A DNA stretch of 64,000 nt from Novosphingobium kaempferiae (GTDB taxonomy: Bacteria; Pseudomonadota; Alphaproteobacteria; Sphingomonadales; Sphingomonadaceae). The position numbers and the translations under genes are program-made. Shown piece after piece: positions 43,088-51,156 of the stretch (position 1 is its first letter; each line of letters starts with the position of its first letter). The notes beneath the pieces are model-generated. The model was not told where the DNA came from and did no database searches. It saw nothing but the letters and a program-made list of their open reading frames with translations. Location of the stretch: the NCBI RefSeq assembly GCF_021227995.1, contig NZ_CP089301.1:4712001-4776000 (forward strand), in the 5' to 3' direction.

Positions 43088-44221
43088 GTGCGCCAGATTG
43101 CCGTTCTTCCCTACCGCACCGTCGGGCCTGCCGTTGACGCGCCGATCCAGATCCTGCTCATCACGTCCCGCCAGTCCCGCCGCTGGGTGATTCCCAAGGG
43201 CGGGCTGATGAAGGGGCTCCAGCCCCACGCCGCCGCCTCGAAGGAAGCGGAAGAGGAAGCGGGCGTGCTGGGCGCGACCTGTCCGGTGCCGCTGGGCTCC
43301 TATCGCTACCGCAAGCAGCGCAATTCCGGGGCCTATGTCTGGGCCGACGTCGACGTCTATCCCTTCGCCGTCACCGACGAGCTTTCCACATGGGACGAAC
43401 AGCACCAGCGCGAACGCCGCTGGTTCTCGCTCGCGGAAGCGTCTACGGCGGTCGACGAAGAGGATCTTCGGGCCCTCATACGTTCCTTTGGCGCAAGAGA
43501 ATTCCGCGCCGCCGCCAGTCCCGCGCGCCTGTTCGGCGCTGCCGTGGATACGGTGGCCAGCAAGACAGGGGTCAATGCCATGTTCGCCTGGTTCCAGAAG
43601 CTGCTGCCCGAGCAGGGCAACTTCTTCGACCTGTTCGAGAAGCAGGCCGCGACGCTCGTCGCCGGTGCCGACGCGCTGGCGCGTCTGGCGCAGGGTGGCC
43701 CGGGTCGCGCCCAGCACATCCGCGAGATCGCCGAGCGTGAGCACGACGCCGACGACATCACCCGCGAAGTGCTCCAGACGGTGCGCCGCAGCTTCCTGAC
43801 GCCGTTCGACCGCTCGGCCATCACCAGCCTCATCAACACGATGGACGATGCCATCGACGAGATGCAGCAGACGGCCAACGCCTCGGACCTCTACGACGTC
43901 ACCGAGTTCGAGCCCGAGATGATCGACATGACCGCGATCATCGTCGACGCCGCGCGCCTGACCGCAGAGGCGATCCCGCTGTTGCGCAAGATCGGCGACA
44001 ACGGCCACCGCCTCCACGAACTGACCGAGCGCCTCGTGCGCATGGAAGGCCACGCGGACGAGATTCACGCCGCGGGCCTCAAGCGCCTGTTCAAGGCGGA
44101 CCTCAAGGAGCCGATGCACTTCTTCGTCCGTCAGGAGATGTTCAAGCGCCTCGAGCGCGTGGTCGACCGTTTCGAAGACCTCGCGAACGAGATCGATGGG
44201 CTGGTCATCGACCACTCGTAA
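43088..44221 (+). CDS. Nudix hydrolase - DUF47 (PhoU-like) fusion protein
   Basis: 377-residue protein with two domains in one uninterrupted frame. Residues 1-140 are Nudix: QIAVLPYR, then the Nudix box 38-60 (GGLMKGLQPHAAASKEAEEE plus AGV) with the catalytic EAEEE glutamates intact, Leu in place of the first box Glu and Lys in place of Arg. The layout is DIPP-like. From Met165 (MFAWFQKLLPEQGNFFDLFE) it is a full DUF47/PhoU-like helical domain, the usual partner of Pit phosphate transporters; pitA follows. GTG 43088 has AAGGAG nine bases upstream; TTG 43019 and ATG 43043 lack one. AGGGG before codon 165 (43580) might also give a separate DUF47 product. Confidence 0.85.
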   Translation: MRQIAVLPYRTVGPAVDAPIQILLITSRQSRRWVIPKGGLMKGLQPHAAASKEAEEEAGVLGATCPVPLGSYRYRKQRNSGAYVWADVDVYPFAVTDELSTWDEQHQRERRWFSLAEASTAVDEEDLRALIRSFGAREFRAAASPARLFGAAVDTVASKTGVNAMFAWFQKLLPEQGNFFDLFEKQAATLVAGADALARLAQGGPGRAQHIREIAEREHDADDITREVLQTVRRSFLTPFDRSAITSLINTMDDAIDEMQQTANASDLYDVTEFEPEMIDMTAIIVDAARLTAEAIPLLRKIGDNGHRLHELTERLVRMEGHADEIHAAGLKRLFKADLKEPMHFFVRQEMFKRLERVVDRFEDLANEIDGLVIDHS

Positions 44222-44253
44222 GACGATGGCGCAAGCAACCGTGAACACCACAC

Positions 44254-44341
44254 TTCGTCATTGCGAGCGTAGCGAAGCAATCCATGGCGGTATGCAACGC
44301 CGGGGATTGCTTCGTCGGCTTCGCCTCCTCGCAATGACGAA
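44254..44341. repeat. Dispersed palindrome family A, copy 7 (diverged right arm)
   Basis: Left arm 44254-44283 is canonical (core GCGTAGC). The right arm 44304-44341 reads GGATTGCTTCG, then an 18-base altered segment, then CTCGCAATGACGAA, so the stem is interrupted. It separates the Nudix-DUF47 gene from pitA. Confidence 0.88.
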
Positions 44342-44358
44342 CGGTTGGGCCTGATCCG

Positions 44359-45360
44359 ATGGACCACAGTCTCGCCCTGCCGCTGCTGATCGGCCTTGTC
44401 GCGCTCGCGCTGGCCTTCGATTTCCTCAACGGCCTGCACGACGCCGCCAACGCCATCGCGACGGTGGTGGCGACGCGGCTGCTCTCGCCGGTATTCGCGG
44501 TGCTGTTCGCGGCGGCGGGCAATTTCGCGGCCTATTTCTTCGTCGGCCTCCACGTCGCGGAGACGGTGGGCAAAGGCATCATCCAGGTCGATGCGGTGAC
44601 GCCCGCCGTGGTGTTCGGCGCACTGGTGGGCGCGATGTTCTGGAACGTGCTGACCTGGATCAAGGGCATCCCCTCCAGCTCCAGCCACGCGCTGATCGGT
44701 GGCCTGCTCGGCGCGGGAATGGCCCACGGCGGCTTCGCGGTCGTCGAAAGCTCGGGTACGGTGAAGACTATCGCGGCGATCTTTGTCTCGCCGGTGCTGG
44801 GCTTCGGCATCGCCATGGCCCTGATGCTGGTGACGAGCTGGCTGTTCAAGGGCACCTCGCCCCGCCAGTCGAACGGTATCTTCAAGAGCCTGCACCTGCT
44901 GTCGAGCGCGGCCTATTCGATCAGCCACGGCGGCAACGACGCGCAGAAGACCATGGGCATCATCGCGGTGCTGCTCTATTCCACCGGGCACATGCAGGGC
45001 GGCTTCCACGTGCCCCACTGGGTCGTGTTGTCGTGCTACGTCGCGATTTCGCTCGGTACGCTGTCGGGCGGGTGGAAGATCATCAAGACGATGGGTTCCA
45101 AGCTGACCAAGCTGAACCACCACTCCGGCTTCTGCGCCTCCACCGCCGGTTCGATCGTGGTGTTCGGCGCCTCGGCGCTGGGCATCCCGGTGTCCACCAC
45201 CCACGCCATCACCGGCTCCATCGTCGGCACCGGCGCGGCGCGCCGTTCCAGCGCCGTGCGCTGGTCGGTGGCGAGCCGGGTGATCGTGGCCTGGTTCGTG
45301 ACCATCCCTGCCAGCGCGGCGGTGGGCGCGGCGTTCTACCTGCTGACGCGGGCGTTCTGA
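44359..45360 (+). CDS. pitA: Inorganic phosphate transporter, PitA family
   Basis: 333-residue low-affinity phosphate:H+ symporter of the inner membrane. It contains the two family repeats: DFLNGLHDAANAIATVVATR near residue 20 and ISHGGNDAQKTMGIIAVLLYS near 190, plus IKGIPSSSSHALIGGLLG and GIPVSTTHAITGSIVGTGAAR. About ten hydrophobic helices. Downstream of the Nudix-DUF47 fusion, whose PhoU-like half is expected to gate or regulate it. Confidence 0.95.
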   Translation: MDHSLALPLLIGLVALALAFDFLNGLHDAANAIATVVATRLLSPVFAVLFAAAGNFAAYFFVGLHVAETVGKGIIQVDAVTPAVVFGALVGAMFWNVLTWIKGIPSSSSHALIGGLLGAGMAHGGFAVVESSGTVKTIAAIFVSPVLGFGIAMALMLVTSWLFKGTSPRQSNGIFKSLHLLSSAAYSISHGGNDAQKTMGIIAVLLYSTGHMQGGFHVPHWVVLSCYVAISLGTLSGGWKIIKTMGSKLTKLNHHSGFCASTAGSIVVFGASALGIPVSTTHAITGSIVGTGAARRSSAVRWSVASRVIVAWFVTIPASAAVGAAFYLLTRAF

Positions 45361-45365
45361 TCTTT

Positions 45366-45515
45366 CACCCCCATCCAAGCTACGCCAGGCCCTGACGGAC
45401 CAGGCTTCGCTATCCTTCCCCCATCAAGGGGGAAGGGCGGGAAACCTTCCCCCTTGATGGGGGAAGGATACGCAGGCTTGGCAGCTTGCTGCCTAGCCGC
45501 AGTTGGATGGGGGTG
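45366..45515. repeat. Nested inverted repeat between pitA and GST gene
   Basis: Outer 13-bp arms CACCCCCATCCAA (45366-45378) and 45503-45515; inner perfect 26-bp arms 45411-45436 and 45445-45470 (left arm begins TATCCTTCCCCCATCAAGGG) around an 8-base loop. No T-run. Confidence 0.88.
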
Positions 45516-45601
45516 ACGCTCCCCACCCTCGACACATCGCCCGCCAGCGCCTAGGCCCGGCTTTCAGCCAAATTGGCAGCCATCCCGAGGAACGCCGCCC
45601 C

Positions 45602-46270
45602 GTGAAGCTCATCATCGGCAACAAGAACTATTCGAGCTGGTCGCTGCGCGGCTGGCTCGCGTGCAGGCAGTCGGGCCTGCACTTCGACGAGATCACCGTT
45701 CCGCTGTTCGGCGAGGAATGGGAAGCGTTCAAGAAAGCCTCCGACGACCTCGCCCCCAGCCACGGCAAGGTGCCGATCCTGTGGGACGGCGACGCGGTGG
45801 TGTGGGACAGCCTGGCCATCGTCGACTACCTTGCGGACAAGGTCGGCCGCGACCGCTTCTGGCCCAAGGAGGACGCCGCGCGCGCCATGGCGCGTTCGAT
45901 GGTCGCGGAGATGCACTCCAGCTACCTCGCCCTGCGCCGTACCTGCCCGATGAACATCCGCGCGCGGGTGGAACTGCCCGGCCTCGACGACGAGACGCGC
46001 GGCGACATCGTGCGCATCCTGACCCTGTGGGCAGAGGCGCGGGCGCGCTTCGGCAAGGGCGGGCCGTTCCTGTTCGGCACCTTCGGCGCGGCGGACGTGT
46101 TCTACGCGCCCGTGGTCAGCCGCTTCCTGACTTACGGCATCGGCGTCCCCGGCTTCGCGCAGGCTTACATGCAGGCGGTGTGGGAACACGAATGGATGCA
46201 GGCGTGGATCGCCGCCGCCGAGGCGGAGGACTGGGTGATCGAGCAGTACGAACATCCGGTGGCCGGCTGA
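45602..46270 (+). CDS. Glutathione S-transferase family protein
   Basis: 222-residue GST. The N-terminal thioredoxin-like domain starts KLIIGNKNYSSWSLRGWLAC with the active-site Ser motif of zeta/maleylacetoacetate-like forms and has GKVPIL.DGDAVVWDSLAIVDYLAD for glutathione binding; the C-terminal helical domain follows (FGTFGAADVFYAPVVSRFLTY). GTG start with AGGA upstream. The stop overlaps the nuclease start (TGATG). Confidence 0.92.
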   Translation: MKLIIGNKNYSSWSLRGWLACRQSGLHFDEITVPLFGEEWEAFKKASDDLAPSHGKVPILWDGDAVVWDSLAIVDYLADKVGRDRFWPKEDAARAMARSMVAEMHSSYLALRRTCPMNIRARVELPGLDDETRGDIVRILTLWAEARARFGKGGPFLFGTFGAADVFYAPVVSRFLTYGIGVPGFAQAYMQAVWEHEWMQAWIAAAEAEDWVIEQYEHPVAG

Positions 46271-47127
46271 TGCGCAAGTTCGCACTGCTACTGGCCGCGC
46301 TGGCGACGCTCGTTTCCACGCCGTCGTTCGCGTGGGGCTACCTCGGCCACGGCACCATCGGCGCGATCGCATGGGCCAACGTCAAGCCGAGCACCCGCGC
46401 GGCGATGCGCCGCCTGATGGCGCACCAGGCCGAACTCGATACGCCCGAATGCGCCATGACCTCGATCGAGAAGGTCGCCACCTGGCCCGACTGCATCAAG
46501 GGCGAGAAGGGCCGCTGGTCCTACCAGAGTTCGTGGCATTACCACGACCAGCCGATCTGCGGGACGTTCGACCTCAAGCAGCTTTGCCGCGACGGCATGT
46601 GCGCGACCGCGCAGATCATCCGCAACGAGAAGCTGCTGGCGAACCGCAAGCTGGCTCCGGTGCTGCGGCTGGAGGCGCTCTCGCTCGTCGTGCATTTCGT
46701 CGGCGACATCCACCAGCCGCTGCATGTGGGCGAGAACGAGGACATGGGCGGCAACGCGGTGAAGGCCGACTACGGCGATGCGCCGGGCCGCAACCTGCAC
46801 TCGATCTGGGATACCACGCTGGCCGAGCGTGCCATCACCTCGGCCCGCCCGCCGCTGGTGCGCGTCTACAGCGCGGCGGAAAAGGCGCAGCTCGCCACCG
46901 GCGGGCTGGAGGACTGGACGCGCGAGAGCTACGAGATCAGCCGCGATTTCCTCTATCCGCTGGCCTTCGGCGGCAAGCTGCCCTGTAACGTAGGGGGTGG
47001 GGTCAAGGAGCCGCAGAAGGTCGTCTGGACCAACGCCGCAATCGAGCAGGCCATCCCCGTGGTGGACGAACGCATCGAGCGCGCCGGGCTGCGGCTGGCG
47101 CAGATGCTGGACAAGGCGCTGGGGTGA
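46270..47127 (+). CDS. S1/P1 nuclease (secreted zinc endonuclease)
   Basis: 285-residue exported single-strand nuclease. Signal MRKFALLLAALATLVSTPSFA is followed by mature WGYLGHGTIGAIAW, where the N-terminal Trp and the following His are zinc ligands in this family. Further ligands appear in SSWHYHDQPIC, VHFVGDIHQPLHVGENEDMGGN (H-x-x-x-D) and NLHSIWDTTL. Conserved trinuclear zinc site complete. Coupled to the GST gene. Confidence 0.94.
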   Translation: MRKFALLLAALATLVSTPSFAWGYLGHGTIGAIAWANVKPSTRAAMRRLMAHQAELDTPECAMTSIEKVATWPDCIKGEKGRWSYQSSWHYHDQPICGTFDLKQLCRDGMCATAQIIRNEKLLANRKLAPVLRLEALSLVVHFVGDIHQPLHVGENEDMGGNAVKADYGDAPGRNLHSIWDTTLAERAITSARPPLVRVYSAAEKAQLATGGLEDWTRESYEISRDFLYPLAFGGKLPCNVGGGVKEPQKVVWTNAAIEQAIPVVDERIERAGLRLAQMLDKALG

Positions 47128-47233
47128 CGTCGTCCCGGACCTGATCCGGGACCGCTGGCCGTGAACGGCCGAGTGTGCCGCCAACACCTGCCTAAAGACA
47201 GCCACCGGTCCCGGGTCGAGCCCGGGACGACGT
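47127..47233. repeat. Intergenic palindrome with GTCGTCCCGG ends (family F)
   Basis: ACGTCGTCCCGG (47127-47138) is the complement of 47222-47233; inner segments CCGGGACCG and CGGTCCCGG (near 47147 and 47205) also pair. It lies between the nuclease gene and the EamA gene. One copy in the window. Confidence 0.8.
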
Positions 47234-47251
47234 TACGCTCAGAAGGTAGTC

Positions 47252-48160
47252 ATGCCCAAATCCGGCTCCAACACCCGCGCGTTCCTGCTGCTTGGTCTCG
47301 TCATGCTGTTCTGGGCGGGGAACTCGATCACCGGCCGGGCGGTGCGCGATGACATCCCGCCGTTCACGCTGGCCTTCGGGCGCTGGCTGATCGCGGTGCT
47401 GGTGCTGCTGCCTTTTGCCGCGCGTCAGGTCTGGGCGGAGCGGGCGGCGGCGCTGGCCGGATGGCGCTGGATTCTGGCGCTCGGCTTCCTCGGCATCGTT
47501 TGCTTCAATTCGTTCATCTATTCCGGCCTCCACCATACCAGCGCGGCCAATGCCCTGCTGTTGCAGGCTTCGATCCCGGCGCTGGTGCTGGTGCTTGACC
47601 GGGTGATCTTCGGCGGACGGGCGGGGGCGATGCACACGCTCGGCGTGGTGGCCTCGACCATCGGCGTCGTCGCCATCGTGTTCCGGGGCGACATGTCCGC
47701 ACTGACTACCCTGAGGCTGGGCGCGGGCGATGCGCTGATCCTGTGCGGCGTGGTGGTCTGGGGCCTCTACACCGTGCTCCTGCGCAAGAAGCCGCCGATC
47801 GCCTCGGGCAGTTTCCTGCTGCTGGTCTTCCTGATCGGCGCACTGGCCATGGCCCCGCTCGCTGCGTGGGAGGCGTCGCAGGGGCTGGCGGTGCACTGGA
47901 GCCCCGGGGTCATCGCGGCCTTCGCCTATGTCGGCGTGTTCCCCTCGGTGCTGGCGTACTTCATCTACAACGCGGCGACGGCAAGGCTGGGCGCGGCGCG
48001 TTCGGGGCAGGCCATCACGCTGATGCCGCTGTTCGGCGCGCTGCTCTCCGCATTGCTGCTGGGCGAGACGCTGGAGGGCTACCACTTCCTCGGCATGGCG
48101 CTGATCCTTGCCGGGATCATGCTGTCGGCGGTGGATCTGGGGCGCCAGCGCAGCAGCTGA
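47252..48160 (+). CDS. EamA-domain (DMT superfamily) transporter
   Basis: 302-residue permease with ten hydrophobic helices in two EamA repeats. The first repeat has LVMLFWAGNSITGRAV and FGRWLIAVLVLLPFA; the second has LCGVVVWGLYTVLLRKKPP and, at the end, LMPLFGALLSALLLGETLEGYHFLGMALILAGI, the typical P-x-F-x-x-L-x-S-x-L-x-L-GE motif. Probably a drug/metabolite exporter; substrate unknown. Confidence 0.91.
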   Translation: MPKSGSNTRAFLLLGLVMLFWAGNSITGRAVRDDIPPFTLAFGRWLIAVLVLLPFAARQVWAERAAALAGWRWILALGFLGIVCFNSFIYSGLHHTSAANALLLQASIPALVLVLDRVIFGGRAGAMHTLGVVASTIGVVAIVFRGDMSALTTLRLGAGDALILCGVVVWGLYTVLLRKKPPIASGSFLLLVFLIGALAMAPLAAWEASQGLAVHWSPGVIAAFAYVGVFPSVLAYFIYNAATARLGAARSGQAITLMPLFGALLSALLLGETLEGYHFLGMALILAGIMLSAVDLGRQRSS

Positions 48161-48171
48161 GTTACCCTCAT

Positions 48172-48250
48172 TTCGTCATTGCGAGCACAGCGAAGCAATC
48201 CAGCGTCGCGAGCCGACCGTGGATTGCTTCGCTGTGCTCGCAATGACGAA
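48172..48250. repeat. Dispersed palindrome family A, copy 8
   Basis: Perfect 30-bp arms 48172-48201 and 48221-48250, 19-base loop. Core GCACAGC / GCTGTGC, again compensated. Confidence 0.92.
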
Positions 48251-48258
48251 CGACGACG

Positions 48259-49041
48259 TCAGTTGCCGGCCAACCGCCGCATCCCCTCCGCCATGCCCGC
48301 CAGCGCCTCGCGCCTCGGCCTTGCCCGGAGCGCCTCGAACATCGCCCGGTAATGCGCATGGGGCACGAAAGTCGGCCCTTCACTGATGTGGTCCAGCGCG
48401 AGGCGGGCGACTTCGGCGGGGCTTTGCAGGTTGGCGAGGCCCTCCATCCCGGCGGTGGCTTCGGTGTCGGTGGCGCCGGGGCAGAGCGTCAGCACGTCGA
48501 TCCCGGTGCCCAGCATCTCGCCCCACAGCGCTTCGCCGAGCGCCACGACCAGCGCCTTGGTGGCCGAATAGGCGGCGGAATAGGGACAGCCGATCAGTCC
48601 CTCGACCGAGGCGGTGAACAGCAGCCCGCCCTTGCCGCGGGCCCTCAGGCGCGGGATCAGGCCGTGGGCGAGCTGCATCGGCGCGTGGCAGTTGACGGTG
48701 AGCATCCGCGCCATGGCAGCGGCGTCCAGCGCCTCGAACGCGCCCTTGATGTTGAACCCGGCGTTGCTGACGACGAGGCCGATGTCGATCCCGTCGGTCT
48801 CCTCAAGGATGCGCGTAGGCGTGCCGGGATCGCCGAGGTCGGCGCCGACCACCGTGGTGCGCACGCCGTGGGAGGAGAACAGCCGCTCCGCCAGCGCGTC
48901 CAGCCGGTCGGTGCGCCGCGCGGTGAGCACCAGTTCGAAACCGCGTGCGGCCAGTTCCTCCGCGAAGGCGAGCCCAATGCCCGAGGATGCGCCCGTCACC
49001 AGCGCGACGGGGCCGTAATGCTCGCGGAATCGGTCGGTCAT
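48259..49041 (-). CDS. Short-chain dehydrogenase/reductase
   Basis: 260-residue classical SDR. NAD(P) motif ALVTGASSGIG near residue 12, VSNAGFN, catalytic Ser in LFTASVEGLIG, and YSATK (Tyr-x-x-x-Lys). The ARRTDRLDAL segment favours NADP. Start MTDRFREHYG; ORF extension upstream rejected. Substrate unknown; the group includes DltE-like and fatty acyl oxidoreductases. Confidence 0.92.
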   Translation of the reverse strand: MTDRFREHYGPVALVTGASSGIGLAFAEELAARGFELVLTARRTDRLDALAERLFSSHGVRTTVVGADLGDPGTPTRILEETDGIDIGLVVSNAGFNIKGAFEALDAAAMARMLTVNCHAPMQLAHGLIPRLRARGKGGLLFTASVEGLIGCPYSAAYSATKALVVALGEALWGEMLGTGIDVLTLCPGATDTEATAGMEGLANLQSPAEVARLALDHISEGPTFVPHAHYRAMFEALRARPRREALAGMAEGMRRLAGN

Positions 49042-49110
49042 GGTCCTCTCCTTTGCAGCGGAGAAGACGGGTCCGGCTGGCGCTTGTCCAGCCGAGAACC
49101 ACAAGATCGC

Positions 49111-50436
49111 TCAGACGGCGGTGAGGAACAGGCCCGCCAGCGCCGCGCTCATCAGGTTGGAGAGGCTGCCCGCCGCCAGCGCGCGGATGCCGAGCCGGGC
49201 GATGATCGGGCGCTGGTTGGGCGCGAGGCCGCCGGTCACGGCCATCTGGATCGCGATCGAGGAGAAGTTGGCGAAGCCGCACAGGGCGAACGTCACCACC
49301 GCGACGGTGCGCGGGGAGAGGCCCGAATCCTTGCCCAGTTCGATGAACGAGACGAACTCGTTCAGCACGATCTTGGTGCCGAACAGGCCACCCGCGTGCA
49401 TCGCCTCGGTCCAGTCGGGCGTGGCGAGGAGATAGAAGACGGGCGCGAAGACGTAGCCGAGCAGCGCCTGGAACGTCACGCCCTGGAAGCCCAGCAACCC
49501 GCCAAGCCAGCCGACCACGCCATTGGCGAGCGCGATCAGCGCCACGAAGGCGAGCACCATGGCGCCGACCGCGACCGCCAGCTTGACGCCGGTCTGCGCA
49601 CCCTGCGAGGCGGCCATGATGATGTTGGCGGGCTTTTCTTCCTCATGCTCCACCGCCTCGGGCTCGTCGACGTGGACGCCGGGGAGGTGAGTCACGTCGG
49701 CGCGGTTCATCGCGGCGGCGGCGGCGCCTGCCGGGGGCAGGGTGCTCTCGTGGACCTCGCCCTCTTCCACTGCCACGGGGCGCGGATCGGGCATGATCAT
49801 CTTGGCCATGAAGATGCCGCCCGGCGCCGACATGAACGCGGCGGCGACGAGGTAGTCGATGCGGATGCCCATCGAGGCATAGGCGGCGAGGATCGTGCCC
49901 GCCACGCCCGCAAGGCCCACCGTCATCACGCAGAACAGCTGCGAGGGGTTGAGCGAGGCGAGGTAGGGCCGGATCACCAGCGGGGCCTCGCTCTGGCCGA
50001 CGAAGATGTTCGACGCGGCGCACAGGCTCTCGACCTTGCTGATCCCCGTCACCTTCTCAAGCGCGCCGCCGATCCAGCGGACCACCAGCGGCATGATCTT
50101 GAGGTAATAGAGAATCGAGATCAGCGAGGCGAAGAAGATGATGACGGGCAGCGCCGCGATGGCGAAGCTGGTGCCGCCGATCTCGGGCGAGGCGAGCGGG
50201 CCGAACAGGAACGCCACGCCTTCGTGCGCATAGCTCAGCAGTCCCTCTACGCCGCTGGCCGCGCCGCGCAGCATGCGGTTGCCGAACGGCACGTAGAGCA
50301 CCAGCGCGGCAAGCCCGGCCTGCAATGCGAAGGCCGCGCCCACCACGCGCGGGCGGATCGCCTTGCGGTCGGTGGAAAGCAGGAAGGCTGCCGCCATGAT
50401 GAGAACGATGCCGATCAGGCTATAGGCGACATGCAT
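49111..50436 (-). CDS. Concentrative nucleoside transporter (NupC/CNT family)
   Basis: 441-residue Na+ or H+-coupled nucleoside importer. N-terminal helices, then the core PVIIFFASLISILYYLKIMP, FVGQSEAPLVIRPYL (conserved GQSEAPL), MSAPGGIFMAKMIMPD, and C-terminal GTKIVLNEFVSFIELG and ALCGFANFSSIAIQMAVTGGLAP. A hydrophilic acidic insertion (around residues 215-265, VEEGEVHESTLPPAGAAAA onward to EAVEHEEEKPA) sits between the two halves. Convergent with nothing; transcribed toward the SDR gene and probably independent of it. Confidence 0.93.
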   Translation of the reverse strand: MHVAYSLIGIVLIMAAAFLLSTDRKAIRPRVVGAAFALQAGLAALVLYVPFGNRMLRGAASGVEGLLSYAHEGVAFLFGPLASPEIGGTSFAIAALPVIIFFASLISILYYLKIMPLVVRWIGGALEKVTGISKVESLCAASNIFVGQSEAPLVIRPYLASLNPSQLFCVMTVGLAGVAGTILAAYASMGIRIDYLVAAAFMSAPGGIFMAKMIMPDPRPVAVEEGEVHESTLPPAGAAAAAMNRADVTHLPGVHVDEPEAVEHEEEKPANIIMAASQGAQTGVKLAVAVGAMVLAFVALIALANGVVGWLGGLLGFQGVTFQALLGYVFAPVFYLLATPDWTEAMHAGGLFGTKIVLNEFVSFIELGKDSGLSPRTVAVVTFALCGFANFSSIAIQMAVTGGLAPNQRPIIARLGIRALAAGSLSNLMSAALAGLFLTAV

Positions 50437-50821
50437 CGAGGCGCTTGGCTCCGGTAGAAAGTTTGGGGGGAAGCAGCCGCCGACCCTAGAGGGCCGGGAA
50501 GCGCAGGGCTAGAGCCTTTTGAGCCGCCGTCCCGCAAGGCGACAGGTTTACACGGTTTACACGGTGCAGGGGGAACATGGTGTCGCCTTGGGCGGGATGT
50601 GTCGCCTTGTGTGTGTGGCAGGGGAGCGTTCGGGGATCATCGGGGCGGAGGATACCGGAGCGGGGAGGCTGTAGGAAAGCAAGGTCGTTTGCCCCCGTCG
50701 CCCCTGCAGGCAGGGGCCCATCAGATCCATCGCCCTGACACCTTCTTCACTGCGAAGCGGCCAGCTTGGGATGGGCCCCTGCCTGAGCAGGGGCGACGGG
50801 GAGTGGGATGAAAAGTCGGGC
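50437..50821. other. Intergenic stretch without a gene
   Basis: Upstream of the CNT gene. 50437-50690 shows no ORF or RNA that I recognise apart from a TTTACACGGTTTACACGG direct repeat at about 50546-50563; 50694-50800 is palindrome family C, copy 2. Confidence 0.5.
50694..50800. repeat. Dispersed palindrome family C, copy 2
   Basis: Arm 50694-50721 pairs with 50771-50800 over 28 bp with a two-base bulge. Core GGCAGGGGCCCAT / ATGGGCCCCTGCC is shared with the copy at 28718-28806. Confidence 0.85.
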
Positions 50822-51019
50822 CTATCCCGCCTGTCGCTTCATCTCCTGATAGGCCGCCTCGCGCGCTTCTTCGGTCAGGGTCAGGAGATAGCGGCTGGCC
50901 TCCTTGTAGGTCAGGAAGGCCAACCCCTCGACGACGATCGGCTCCGTCCGGCCATTGTAGATACGGCGCAGCAGGCGGCGCTGCGGGCGGGAGAGGGCGG
51001 TTTCGTCGTCTTCGGTCAT
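50822..51019 (-). CDS. Small hypothetical protein
   Basis: 65-residue basic/acidic cytoplasmic protein starting MTEDDETALSRPQRRLLRRI and ending EEAREAAYQEMKRQAG. The centre NGRTEPIVVEGLAFLTYKEASRYLLTL suggests a small winged or ribbon fold, but no family is recognised. The frame is open further upstream only through repeat B and the start of the adhesin antisense, so the ATG at 51019 is chosen. Function unknown. Confidence 0.55.
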   Translation of the reverse strand: MTEDDETALSRPQRRLLRRIYNGRTEPIVVEGLAFLTYKEASRYLLTLTEEAREAAYQEMKRQAG

Positions 51020-51036
51020 CGGCGGCCGATAGCACC

Positions 51037-51087
51037 ATTCCTCCCCCGTGGGGGAGGGGGACCATGCGCAGCATGGTGGAGGGGCAC
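51037..51087. repeat. Half copy of palindrome family B
   Basis: ATTCCTCCCCCGTGGGGGAG, then GGGGGACCATGCGCAGCATG and GTGGAGGGGCAC, matches the left half of the copies at 7738 and 42811. The right half with CCCTCCGTCAG is missing; the adhesin ORF begins about 70 bases later. Confidence 0.7.
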
Positions 51088-51156
51088 CCTCGGGATCGCC
51101 GGACCTCGATCGGCGTGTCTTGCCGCAAGGCGTCTGGACGAGAGACTCCGCGATCC

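Noticed and set aside
45661..47127. 488-codon plus-strand frame
   Set aside because: The first part is a shadow of the GST gene in another frame; the real gene is the S1/P1 nuclease starting at 46270.
12866..48250. CRISPR array
   Set aside because: The repeats are palindromic, widely separated and have no regular spacers or cas genes.
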